Below, one piece after another: positions 1-8,182 of a stretch of DNA of 10,703 bases. The notes beneath the pieces are model-generated. The model worked only from the letters and a program-made list of their open reading frames with translations. It made no database searches and was not told the DNA's origin. This DNA is from CAIVSN01 sp031539165 (GTDB lineage Bacteria > Patescibacteriota > Gracilibacteria > BD1-5 > UBA2023): the NCBI GenBank assembly GCA_031539165.1, contig JAVKLK010000041.1, positions 1 to 10,703 on the forward strand, in the 5' to 3' direction. A program made the translations under genes and the position numbers. The first letter of the stretch is position 1. Each line of letters begins with the position of its first letter.

Positions 1-925
1 CTCCCGATTTAATGAGATTCTTTATTGCCGGAGTGATGAACATGAGCTCATGAATTCCCACTCGTCCATGCCCCTCAGCCCGAGGAATAAGACGTTGTGA
101 GAGGACTCCAAGGAGTGAGTCAGCGAGACGAATTCGGACTTGGTTTTGAATATCTGGATGAAAGAATTGAATCAATCGATTAATGGTCTGAACCGATCCT
201 GAAGTATGCAAGGTCGAAAATACCAAATGTCCTGTTTCGGCCAGATTCATTGCCGCCTCAACCGTCTCTTTATCTCGCATTTCCCCCACCATCACAATAT
301 CTGGGTCTTCACGCATAGCAGCGCGAATGGCACTGACAAAAGAGCTCGTATCTCGCCCTACTTCTCGTTGGCTAAAAATTGAATTTTTATCACTAAAAAT
401 AAATTCTATCGGGTCTTCAATGGTGATAATATGCTCTCTTCGTTCTTCATTGATTCTATCAATAATCGAAACCATCGTAGTCGATTTACCCGATCCAGTA
501 GGTCCCGTTATAAGAAACAAGCCCTGTTTTGCTCCAAGAATCTTTCTCACACCGTCAGGTAATCAGAGATCTTCCATTTTCTTGGATTCACGCTCAATTC
601 TACGCATGACAAATCCTATCTTGCCGAGCTTAAAGAACCCATTCACTCGAAAAGGGGTCCCATCCCGAGAAACAAAAGCAAAATCGGCATCTTTCGTATC
701 ATGAAACGATGCAATTTTTGTTGCATCTCCACGAAACAACTCATGAATGAGCTGTTTCATATCTTGAGGAGTTATTTTCTCTGCTTGAGTCAATTTGCCC
801 AGTTCTCCATGCACTCGAAAGGCAATATGCTCCTCCTCTGCAAGATGAATATCGGAAGCGGTAATCTTGATGGCGTAGGCGAGAATACTCTCAAGTGTTG
901 GAGTATTTGTTTGTGTTTCAGACAT
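1..925 (-). CDS. pilT: Type IV pilus retraction ATPase PilT (C-terminus cut by window edge)
   Basis: PilT is the cytoplasmic hexameric ATPase that depolymerises type IV pili and drives twitching motility. Read with TGA as Gly, the frame stays open from the ATG at 925 to base 1, giving 308 residues; the family usually has about 345-370, so the last 40 or so are missing. The N-terminal PAS-like part holds the usual SDIHL segment. Walker A GPTGSGKST is at residues 141-149, the Asp box IITIEDPIEF at 166-175, REVG at 187-190, Walker B region DPDIVMVGEMRD at 207-218 and the His box TGHLVFSTLHT at 231-241. The GEMRD form and the absence of a PilB-type N-terminal domain favour PilT over PilB. One in-frame TGA (563-565, residue 121) falls in the family's LGLP motif, at the Gly. 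It lies 21 bases downstream of the coiled-coil gene, probably co-transcribed. No Shine-Dalgarno sequence precedes the start. Confidence 0.95.
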
Positions 926-936
926 GAAAAACAGAG

Positions 937-942
937 ATTATA
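937..942 (-). promoter_or_regulatory. Possible -10 box for pilT
   Basis: A perfect TATAAT on the minus strand lies in the short gap between the coiled-coil gene and pilT, 11 bases before the pilT ATG. The best sequence 17 bases upstream is GCTGAA, a poor -35, so an internal promoter with a very short leader is possible but weak. A chance match in an AT-rich gap is the alternative. Confidence 0.25.
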
Positions 943-946
943 CGAA

Positions 947-1615
947 CTAAGCCGCTGATTCAGCACCAATTTGAGATTGGAAAAGCTGAATGAGTTTCTC
1001 GGTACGGGCTCCTGATTTCTCGGTCTCAAGGGCGGATTTCCGAGCCTCGGCAGCAGCCTTATCTAAATCAGCAATAATCTGCTTCATCTCTTTTTCTTTC
1101 TGCTTCTTTTCTTCCAAAAGACGCTTTTCTGTATCGTATGACTCCTTTGCTTTTGCCTGAATTCTCGCAAGATCGAGCTGGAATGCTTCAATAGCGCGAG
1201 TCAATGTTGCATCCGTGCTTGGGATATCCGAAGCAGAAATATTTGATACAGAGGGTTCCTCTTGGGTTGGGGAAGTCACAGTATCCACCTCTGATTCTGA
1301 AGTACTTGTTCCAAAGGTTACTGAAGCTTCCGAAGTAATTGAAACTTCTGGTTGAAACATTTCTGCAGCAGTGTTGGCAATCTGCTCCGACTCAATTGGA
1401 GTCACTACCTCTGAAGGGGCATCAGGAGAAAATGATATATCAGAAGATACTACCGATGGAGCATCATCGAGAATAATGAGATCTGACGTTTCCTGTACGA
1501 CTGGAGGTACAGAAGCCTGAGAAGAAGCATTCGCTGTTGCAACGGCTGTTGAAGCAGGAGTGGCAGAAGATGACTCTTTAGCAGCGTCATCAACAATGGA
1601 ATCGAAGAAACCCAT
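947..1615 (-). CDS. Acidic Ser/Thr-rich protein with C-terminal coiled coil, function unknown
   Basis: I do not recognise a family. The 222-residue product begins MGFFDSIVDDAA, followed by a long low-complexity stretch (about residues 13-140) rich in Ser, Thr, Ala, Pro, Val and Glu/Asp that should be disordered. Residues about 147-218 are a charged heptad-like helix full of Lys, Glu, Ala and Gln, predicted as a coiled coil. There is no signal peptide or membrane segment, so a cytoplasmic scaffold or adaptor is conceivable. I chose the ATG at 1615 rather than the in-frame ATG at 1669, because the upstream 18 residues look non-coding and MGFFDS is a typical start of small bacterial cytoplasmic proteins. 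There is no in-frame TGA. It ends in TAG 21 bases before pilT, which hints at a role linked to the pilus or just co-transcription. It diverges from the ybaB gene. Confidence 0.75.
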   Translation of the reverse strand: MGFFDSIVDDAAKESSSATPASTAVATANASSQASVPPVVQETSDLIILDDAPSVVSSDISFSPDAPSEVVTPIESEQIANTAAEMFQPEVSITSEASVTFGTSTSESEVDTVTSPTQEEPSVSNISASDIPSTDATLTRAIEAFQLDLARIQAKAKESYDTEKRLLEEKKQKEKEMKQIIADLDKAAAEARKSALETEKSGARTEKLIQLFQSQIGAESAA

Positions 1616-1657
1616 AGAACAAATTATGAAATACATAGGTAGCGTATCATACCCTGC

Positions 1658-1682
1658 TTGCATTTGCAAAAATAGGATGCAA
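1658..1682. repeat. Inverted repeat TTGCAT-N13-ATGCAA in divergent promoter region
   Basis: The 100-base gap between the two divergent genes holds TTGCAT at 1658-1663 and its reverse complement ATGCAA at 1677-1682, with the small palindrome TTTGCAAA at 1663-1670 between them. It overlaps the candidate -35 of the ybaB promoter, so it could be an operator acting on one or both genes. The arms are only 6 bases, so chance is a real alternative. A possible minus-strand -10 (TATGAT, 1651-1646) for the coiled-coil gene lies beside it. Confidence 0.3.
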
Positions 1683-1691
1683 CTCTATAAT
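1664..1691 (+). promoter_or_regulatory. Candidate sigma-70-type promoter of the ybaB gene
   Basis: TTGCAA at 1664-1669 and a perfect TATAAT at 1686-1691 are separated by 16 bases. Transcription would begin near 1698, leaving a leader of about 18 bases before the ATG at 1716, which agrees with that start choice. Confidence 0.55.
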
Positions 1692-1715
1692 CCATCGGTA
1701 TTTTTCATCAAACCT

Positions 1716-2015
1716 ATGGACTTTTCAAAAGCACAAGAATTGCTCAAGCTGCAGCAAGAAGCACAAAAAATTCAGAATGAACTCTCCAATATTCACATCG
1801 AGGCAGAGGTAGACGGAGTAGTTGTAACCGTTGACGGTCAAATGAAGGTCATTAGCTATATCGTAGAAAATCCAGAAATTCTCAATGATCAGGCACGTCT
1901 CCAAAAAGCCAGCTGCGAAGCTATCAATAAGGGATTAAAAAAGTCCCAAGAAATCGCTGCTGAAAAAATGAAAAGCGTGATGGGATCTATGGGACTCAAT
2001 CTACCGGGGATGTAG
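1716..2015 (+). CDS. YbaB/EbfC family nucleoid-associated protein
   Basis: YbaB/EbfC proteins are small dimeric DNA-binding proteins that coat the nucleoid. The 99-residue product has the family layout: an N-terminal helix rich in Lys, Gln and Glu (residues 1-28), a central two-strand sheet (EAEVDGVVVTVDGQMKV, about 29-46), and a C-terminal helix ending in the typical GLNLPGM tail. The length matches the family (about 100-110). The usual Gly-rich AGGG stretch before the first strand is reduced to a plain EVDG, a mild divergence. The frame is open upstream to 1560, but the ATG at 1716 is the start because it matches the family N-terminus and lies just after the promoter. In many bacteria the gene sits with dnaX and recR; here it stands alone, and its TAG stop is one base from the stop of the convergent peptidase gene. 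Confidence 0.88.
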   Translation: MDFSKAQELLKLQQEAQKIQNELSNIHIEAEVDGVVVTVDGQMKVISYIVENPEILNDQARLQKASCEAINKGLKKSQEIAAEKMKSVMGSMGLNLPGM

Positions 2016-2016
2016 T

Positions 2017-3180
2017 CTACTTGGCATACAGCCGATACAATATTTCTGCTAGTTCCGCTCGAGTGAGCTGTGCCTGAGGCATGAAGTTAGGTCATCTTGG
2101 TACCAGCACTGATTCATCCCGACTCCACAATGCAAACGGAGCGAACCAATCCGTTCGTTTCACATCCAAATATACTGGCCCATCCGGGGTTGGTATATTT
2201 TTTGTTGTGACAAAAGCCATCTTCAAGCCCTCCGCACGAGTTATTGGAGCATTCGGACGGAATGTGCCATCAGGATACCCAGATACCGCCTTGCGCTCTC
2301 GAAATGCATTGATATAGGGGGTAAACTCCCCTCGCTCGGGAATATCCGAGAAGAAGGAACGAACATCCGAGCTTGGCGGAATCTTGGCTGCCCCACAAAT
2401 CATTTTGAGTGCTTCCTGTCGAGTTACAGAAGCATTCGGACGGAATGCTCCCCCCTGTCCGCTTACAATACCCCCATCCTTCAAAAATTGGATTGCCCGC
2501 GCATTCGGGTGGGTATTCGGAACATCAGAGAAAATTGATATATCTTGAGACGCAATCTTTGGAGGGGGAACAACAGAAACTTGTCCAGCAATAGAAGAAG
2601 TATTCTTCTGCACGGTTTTTTGAGCATCAAGAAATACAAGAGGATTGAGGGTGAATTTCTTCGCCTGCTCCATTCAGAGACCTCGATTTACTGCTTCCAT
2701 GAAGCCAAGTCCAAGGTCTCTCGCCTCTTTTATAGTGAACGGCCAGTAGGGATGAAATGGGGCATCTGAAGTATCTATCTGAAAGTGGAGATGTTCCCCG
2801 GTTGATTGCCCCGTATTTCCCGTCTTTCCAATAATATCCCCTTCTTGTACTTTTTGTCAGACTGAAACCGTTATTTCAGAAAGATGGAGAAAACAGGAGT
2901 ATACCGATGTAAGACTTCCCCGAACCATCAGTCAATCATGGCGGAGTACTATGTACTTCCCTTCCGAAGCATTTTCTGTAGCGGTAATGACTATTCCTTC
3001 GAGTACCGCAAAAACAGAGTCCCCCGAATGCATCGGTACAATATCTACTCACGGATGACTCCCATTTTCCTCTCCATAATCGCCCGCAATATAATTTCCC
3101 AAATAGACAGTCGTGTAGATATTTCCCAGAAGGGAGAGTCGTTCTGGCTTATAAGACTCTAAAGTACGAATCGGATACAT
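2017..3180 (-). CDS. M23 (LytM-type) peptidase fused to three SLH domains
   Basis: This 387-residue protein appears only when TGA is read as Gly; five TGA codons interrupt it in the standard code (residues 44, 83, 108, 169 and 363). Residues about 40-135 form a peptidase M23 domain, a zinc endopeptidase of peptidoglycan cross-links. Its zinc ligands H42 and D46 (HPGVD) and H132 (HLHFQ) and catalytic H99 and H130 are all present; TGA encodes the Gly inside HPGVD and the Gly of VSVGQKV. A Pro-rich linker near residue 204 leads to three S-layer homology repeats at about 217-262, 277-322 and 337-387, each with the F-D-V-P and TRAE/TRQE motifs; SLH triplets bind secondary wall polymers. Oddly, no signal peptide or membrane segment is visible at the N-terminus. 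The ATG follows the stop of the membrane-protein gene by 9 bases, and it is the last gene of the envelope operon. It likely remodels the wall or S-layer. Confidence 0.9.
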
Positions 3181-3189
3181 ATGCTTCAG

Positions 3190-3963
3190 TTAGCGGATAG
3201 TTTTTGCTCGCTGCATATCTTGAACTACTTTGCCAGTTTCTGCTTCAGTTGCAAATTCTTCAGCGGAAGAATTTGAAGAAGGAACCTGCTGACGGAGTTG
3301 GGAAATATCCTCCGATACGGTCTGCTGAACCTGTGCCTTCTGCTCTACGAGTCTCTCCGGAAGGGTTGTGCTGAATATCTTGTCTGCAAGACGATCAAGC
3401 CAGGCAATAAATTTATGACTGGAAAATCCAGCAAGAAAAGTAAATACCGCATACAGATACAAGCTCTGAATAGTAATTTCAGGGGTTACCGATCCAGAAC
3501 CTTGCAAAACTCCGAGCCCACTTCGAGCAATAAAGAATGCCACTATTCCCAAGACGCTTGATAAAACTGGTTGCATGAAGAACCAATAGGCCCAAGTATA
3601 GTTAAATCTTCCCGTATATATCTCAACCGTAACGAGTCTTTGGAATTCAGAAAGATGAATCTTTCCTGAAGTATAGTCGGAGTACGCTACTGTATACAAA
3701 TTTGCATACTTGATTGATCGGTAAAAGTCTTTTATCATAAAAGACACCCCTCCTATGATACTCACGGAAAGCATGAGTATCATGAGTTGGATTTCTCGGT
3801 TTACCTCAACTGGAAGAGCGTTAAGACCCGATAGTCCAAGGTATTGATTCACCTCAAATCCTATAGAAAATCTCGCTACGTACCCTGCAAGAGCTATGAG
3901 TCCAAGAATGAGAAGAAGAATGGTAATCTTCGCAAGAGTATTTTTGGTATCGAGAGAAAGCAT
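3190..3963 (-). CDS. Four-helix membrane protein, function unknown
   Basis: I do not recognise a family. The 257-residue product has four hydrophobic segments, at about residues 12-30, 58-77, 126-146 and 166-182, then an amphipathic stretch (KFIAWLDRLADKIF, about 184-197) and a Gln/Glu-rich tail (about 203-257) that may be a coiled coil facing the cytoplasm. Segment 4 followed by GFSSHKF and LADKIF is the kind of layout seen in small inner-membrane scaffold proteins, but no catalytic motif is evident. No in-frame TGA occurs. It sits 11 bases after the coiled-coil/M23/lysozyme gene and 9 bases before the M23-SLH gene, so it is very probably translated from the same mRNA. A membrane anchor or export partner for the two wall hydrolases is a reasonable but unproven guess, notably because the next protein has no signal peptide of its own. 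Confidence 0.8.
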   Translation of the reverse strand: MLSLDTKNTLAKITILLLILGLIALAGYVARFSIGFEVNQYLGLSGLNALPVEVNREIQLMILMLSVSIIGGVSFMIKDFYRSIKYANLYTVAYSDYTSGKIHLSEFQRLVTVEIYTGRFNYTWAYWFFMQPVLSSVLGIVAFFIARSGLGVLQGSGSVTPEITIQSLYLYAVFTFLAGFSSHKFIAWLDRLADKIFSTTLPERLVEQKAQVQQTVSEDISQLRQQVPSSNSSAEEFATEAETGKVVQDMQRAKTIR

Positions 3964-3974
3964 GGTGCTATGGG

Positions 3975-6140
3975 CTATGGTGTAGAGGGTGCATTGGGAG
4001 TTCGAATCCCTTCTGACTTCCGAGTCTCTTCTTGTGCCTTTGTAATGGCAGAGTCTGCTGGTGAGAGTCGGAATGCATAGTCATCTTCTACGAATCTTCC
4101 CTTCAAAGCAGAAAGACATCGGATAATATTCTCATGCCAGTTCTTCGGACTAGAAGCATAAATAGACCCTGTTTTATTTCCCCATCGAGAGAGTTCACTT
4201 ACCCGCGTATAATCCCCCAAAAATTTATTGTTCAGGGTTTTCGCCATCCAGTAGACACCATCTCTTGGAGAAAGGAAATCCTGCGTTCCCCCAGAATCGG
4301 TATTCCCAATATTTCCCACGTTATACGGAGTTTTGAGATTCCTTCCAAGTCCTGTCTCAGCGAGCCCAATACAAATGAGAAAGCTCGGATCAAGTTTTGC
4401 CTCCAAGGCCTCTTCTGTCCAAACATTCCACTGGGCGAAATCTGGAGTGGCATATCGATCCAAAAGATCCTTCTGTCTCTCAATTTCCGTATCTCAAGAA
4501 ACGCGGAATCGATCGTATTTTGTGGTATTTGCCATATATCCGTATCGAAGCTTGAGATCTTCTATAAATTTATATTTATATTTCGTACTCAGTGACTCGT
4601 ATCGCAATCGAGATACATCAAGGTATCGAAGTCCATCAACGGTTTGCTGATTGAGCCATACCTCAAAGTGTAAGTGCGGTCCACTCGACATGACTCCCGC
4701 TCAAGGAGTTCCTGGAGCTCCACCCGATTTTGCAAATACCTGCCCCTTTTCTATGAAATCAAATTTCTTCACGAGCACTTCGCTTATATGCCCGTATACC
4801 GTCATAAATCCGTTTGGATGTTTAATGGCCATATACCCATATCCATTCTGAGTCGGCTCGTTGATGAAGTAGACGTACCCTGCCATCGGAGCCTTAACAT
4901 CCGATCACTGATCAACGGGTATATCAATACCCTCATGGGAACTTCAAACGGAATCAAAGTAGTCAGCATCTTGGTAGTATGCGGAAATGCGAGTTGCCTC
5001 TACTGGCCAATCCATTGGATTTTGAGGCACTTCATCCAGGGCAACACTTCGGAGCTTCTTCTCACTCTGGTATGAAAGATTAAGATCCGCACACTTTGGA
5101 CTGGATTTCCCTTCTTTGGAGACTACTGAACCAGCCGTTACGACACAACCAGAACGTTCCGCAATGGTAGAAAATGCACCATCGTACAACTGTGTTGCTT
5201 GGGCGAGACGAGCTTCAATCTGGTTCTGCTTTTCTTGTCTATCAGAGATGTACTCGTTAAAGAGGGCTTCTTGCCCCTTTGTTTGCTCCAGTAATTCCTG
5301 TTTAAATCGCTTCTGCTCCTCAAGTGAAGCAGTATATTGAGCAAGCGATTGTTTTATCCGGATAACGCTCTGCTTTTCTTCTTTAAGTGCCTGAGTTTGT
5401 ACATAGTAACTTCCCAAAAGCTCTCTTCGTTCCTCCAAGAAGTTCTGTCCCGTAATCTCAAGAATGGTAAGAAAGTGATAGTTTGCAAGAACATCAGAAA
5501 TGCTTCCATCGGTAAATACAAGTGTACGGATAATATCGACTGAATCATCTTCGCCATATACCTGATCTCCTTTTGAGTAGAGGTAGGAGAGGTACCCGAG
5601 AATAGCCTCTTTATTGGCATCAATTCTTGCCTGAAGCAATACTATTTCACGAAGAGCATCAGCAATTTCTTTGTTTTTGATGCGGATTGCTTCTTCGGCA
5701 TCTTTCATTTTTTGGGTACTTGAGGCGATTGATTCATCCAAGTCAGCAAGAATCGACTGAAGCGTAAATTTTTTAGAAGTGATTTCAAGCTTCTGCTCCT
5801 TCAAAGAATCTTTTGCTGTTTGAACTCGCGTGAGCATTTGTTCAAGATTGCGAATTTGCCCCTCGCTCTCAAAAAGCCCCTTTTCTTCATCAGGAGTAAA
5901 CGGAGATTTTTCTATGAGAATCTCTTTTTGCCCCTCTTTGAAGTCATCCAGGATTTTTGCTGTTTTTGATTTCTTGATTCCTACGAATGAAACACTGTCA
6001 TCGGTTTGTCATGAACTAGCCTGAGCACTGAGCACTCCTCCGTGTACAAAAATACTCTGCACGAAAAGAATCGCCACAAATGCTGAGGCAAGAACTCGGG
6101 AGAATGAGAATGAATCGAAGAATCGGGAAATGCATCACAT
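3975..6140 (-). CDS. Secreted wall hydrolase: coiled coil + M23 peptidase + lysozyme-like domain
   Basis: A 721-residue protein is restored by reading six TGA codons as Gly (residues 2, 44, 399, 412, 480 and 549). Residues 1-41 are a signal peptide with a hydrophobic core at about 16-32 and an AQA cleavage site at 39-41. Residues about 90-330 are a long coiled coil like the N-terminus of EnvC and PcsB, which in those proteins is regulatory. Cysteines 332 and 350 could pair. The M23 domain spans about 380-500, with zinc ligands H402, D406 and H491 and catalytic H451 and H489 intact. Residues about 560-690 resemble a glucosaminidase/lysozyme-like fold: AETGLG carries a candidate catalytic Glu and YNVGNIGNTDSGG follows. 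It could therefore cut both peptide and glycan bonds, on its own or a neighbour's wall. The start is the first ATG after an in-frame TAG. It begins the envelope operon, 54 bases after rsmG and just past a terminator. The C-terminal assignment is less certain than the M23 domain. Confidence 0.88.
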
Positions 6141-6173
6141 AGAGCCATGCTACCATATTGCTCCCCCATCTCC

Positions 6174-6193
6174 AAAAAAAGTCCTTGACTTTT
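6174..6193 (-). terminator. Probable intrinsic terminator after rsmG
   Basis: Read on the minus strand, AAAAGTC and GACTTTT form a 7-base stem with a 3-base loop AAG, running into seven consecutive Ts. It starts one base after the TAG stop of rsmG. The stem is AT-rich and short, so it may be leaky, allowing some read-through into the envelope operon. Confidence 0.5.
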
Positions 6194-6194
6194 A

Positions 6195-6842
6195 CTATTT
6201 CTCGTTCGCTCGACTAAAGAAGAGGATTTGCCGCTGTTGATTTGCCAGGGTATAAGTTTCCACTCTATCCAGTTTTAATCAAAGCTTCTTTGCCGCGCGA
6301 AGCCCATCCCCCAGCTCCTCTTCACTCGGCATTTTGTAGAGAGCAATTTGCCCATTCTCGGCAAGAAATGGGATTGCCCATCAGAGAATATCCGGCATGT
6401 ACGCAGTAGCTCGTGAAACTACCCAATCATATGCACGCTGGTATCATGGTTCTGCTGCAAGAGATTCTGCTCGCATATGAACTGCCTCAATTTCAAGGCC
6501 CAATACCTCAGCAAAATGTTTACAAGCTCGAATCTTTTTGCCAACAGAATCCAGAAGTGTCATACGAATGCTGGGTTCGATGATTTGAAGAGGAATCCCA
6601 GGAAATCATCATCCCGTTCCAATATCAAGCACTTTCTTCTCCTGCAATGATGCGTAAACAAGAAGCATAATAGAATCAATGCAGTGTTTCTCGATTATAT
6701 CAGGCGCCTGTCGAATTGCTGAGATATTCGTATGGGCATTATACTCCATAAAAGCCTCCAAGAATGACCGAAACATGGTCGCTTGAGAAGCTTGAAGGCT
6801 ATAGTATGGTTGAAAACAGGCAATAATATCGGATTCTTTCAC
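6195..6842 (-). CDS. rsmG: 16S rRNA (guanine527-N7)-methyltransferase RsmG
   Basis: RsmG (GidB) uses S-adenosylmethionine to methylate N7 of G527 in 16S rRNA. Translated with TGA as Gly, the product has 215 residues; E. coli RsmG has 207. The SAM-binding motif reads DIGTGGGFPGIPL at 73-85, and two adjacent TGA codons supply Gly 78 and Gly 79. LLDSVGKK follows in motif order, then HMRAE at 122-126 (family RAE motif) and the VSRA motif at 142-145. Other TGA codons are residues 133, 154 and 188, the last in KKLGLK near the C-terminus. I chose the GTG at 6842, which overlaps the nfeD stop by one base (TAGTG), over the ATG at 6911, because it gives the family length and the arrangement is typical of translational coupling. 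The ATG alternative would add 23 basic, unconserved residues. It is the last gene of the SPFH-nfeD operon. Confidence 0.95.
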
Positions 6843-7288
6843 TAGTCTGCAATAACGGAAACTTTGACGAGATTTCCCGCGTACCCTTCGAGTGTGACCT
6901 TCTTTCCTCATTCAAATGCAGGAGTAACACAAGCATCTGCTACAAAGTAATCAACTCCATCTATAGAAATTTTATAGGTATTCTCAGAAGCTCGCTTCAG
7001 GGCAAAGATATTCCCAATCTCACGATCAAGAATCTGATTGGAGAATCCTCCTTCCGAGGATTCATTTCTCGAAAACCACTTCGGAAATACATACGAAAAT
7101 CCAGCACTTGAGACTGCTAAAATGCTTGCTTGCACAAGCGTAAATGTTTGCTCTCCTGTTATACCTACATACGCAGCAAGAAGAAACGCTGCCAAACTGA
7201 GAGAAAGTCCATAGAGCGTACCCGTGAACATCTCCATAATGAAGAAGAAGACTCCAGCAGAAAGCCAAAGAACAAGAAGTTGATTCAT
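6842..7288 (-). CDS. NfeD-like membrane protein
   Basis: NfeD-family proteins pair with SPFH/band-7 proteins, often as an operon, and are thought to help organise membrane domains. This 148-residue protein is the short form: three membrane segments at about 3-22, 27-44 and 50-69, then a soluble domain of about 83-148 with the alternating strand pattern of the NfeD OB fold (REIGNIFAL, YKISIDG, VTLEGYAGNLVKVSV). One TGA codon (6908-6910) is read as Gly within FEGGKKV; standard reading would cut the OB fold at this point. It starts 10 bases after the SPFH gene stop and its TAG overlaps the GTG start of rsmG. The protease domain of long NfeD proteins is absent, as in other short forms. Confidence 0.85.
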
Positions 7289-7298
7289 GGGGTAGGGA

Positions 7299-8171
7299 TT
7301 ATTTTATACCAAAAGACTTACTAATACTCGTGAGAATGTCCGAATCAAGGACATACTTTGTGTTCCCTCCAGAAAGAGAATTCTGGATAACGGAGAGTTG
7401 TTCTTTTGTAACAGCCGCTCCCTTGAAGAATTTTTCTGCAGCGCTCGATTCAAGCTCAAGAGATTTTGCTGTTGCTTCCGCAAGAGCTACTTTTGCCTGA
7501 GCCTCTCACTGAGCCCGGAGTATTTGTCCCTCTCGCTCTCATTCTGCCTGAAGAATTTTTGATTGTTTATCTCCCTCTGATTTTGTAATAAGAGCCAGCT
7601 TGTATCCCTCTGCTTCCAGAATTTGCGCTCGTTTCTCTCGCTCCGCTTTCATCTGCTTGCTCATTGATTCTTGAATATCATGAGGAGGGTCAAGTCGCTT
7701 AATTTCAACGCGCATCACCTTCACCCCCCACTTCCCCGTTTCTCTATCCAGAGATTCAAGAAGTTTTGCGTTAATGACTTCTCGATTTGAAAGCGTGTCA
7801 TCAAGACTCATAGTTCCAAGAACGGAACGAAGATTTGTCTGTGCAAGATTCACTACCGCCATAAACACATTCGCAATCTCATACTGTGCCCGAACCGGAT
7901 CAATAATTTGAACATATACAATTCCATCAACCGCAACGCCAACATTATCTCGTGTAATAATCTGCTGTTCTGGAACATTCACCACCTGCTCTCGCACATC
8001 AATACGACGAAGCGATTGAATTCCCGGAATCATAAAATGAATTCCCGGAGTACGAGTACTGGTATATCTTCAGAGGAATTCTACAAGTCCCACCTCTCCT
8101 TGATTCACCTTTTTTACGAAGAGTGGCACGACAATTGCTACAGCAACGAGAAGGAATAAAAGAGTTGGCAT
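7299..8171 (-). CDS. SPFH/band-7 family protein (stomatin-like, slipin type)
   Basis: These proteins form large oligomers under the membrane and organise lipid microdomains. The 290-residue product starts with one hydrophobic segment (about residues 3-18), then the SPFH domain (about 22-190) with the signatures VEFLGRYTSTRTPGIHFMIP, VPEQQIITRDNV, AQTNLRSVLG, LDDTLSNREVIN and WGVKVMRVEIKRLDPP. A C-terminal helix has the AEG repeats typical of stomatin/slipin proteins (AEREKRAQILEAEG onward). Three TGA codons are read as Gly: residue 34 (ERLGKY motif position), 211 and 222 (AEG positions). The start at 8171 gives the family N-terminus. nfeD follows 10 bases downstream, the standard pairing. Overlapping divergent promoters separate it from yvcK. 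Confidence 0.95.
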
Positions 8172-8182
8172 AAATATTGGGT

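Noticed and set aside
327..704. Plus-strand open frame over pilT
   Set aside because: It lies antisense to the complete PilT ATPase core, whose conserved motifs explain the sequence; the plus-strand translation has no recognisable features.
5116..5340. Plus-strand Ser/Cys-rich frames over the hydrolase coiled coil
   Set aside because: They are antisense to a Glu/Lys/Gln-rich coiled coil, which commonly leaves open Ser/Cys/Phe-rich shadow frames.
6843..6911. ATG at 6911 as the rsmG start
   Set aside because: It would add 23 Arg/Lys-rich residues absent from the family and overlap the nfeD OB-fold coding by 70 bases; the GTG at 6842 fits length and spacing.
8025..8050. Short direct repeat GAATTCCCGGA around 8028 and 8039
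   Set aside because: It is explained by coding for the conserved PGIHFMIPGI segment of the SPFH family, where PGI occurs twice.
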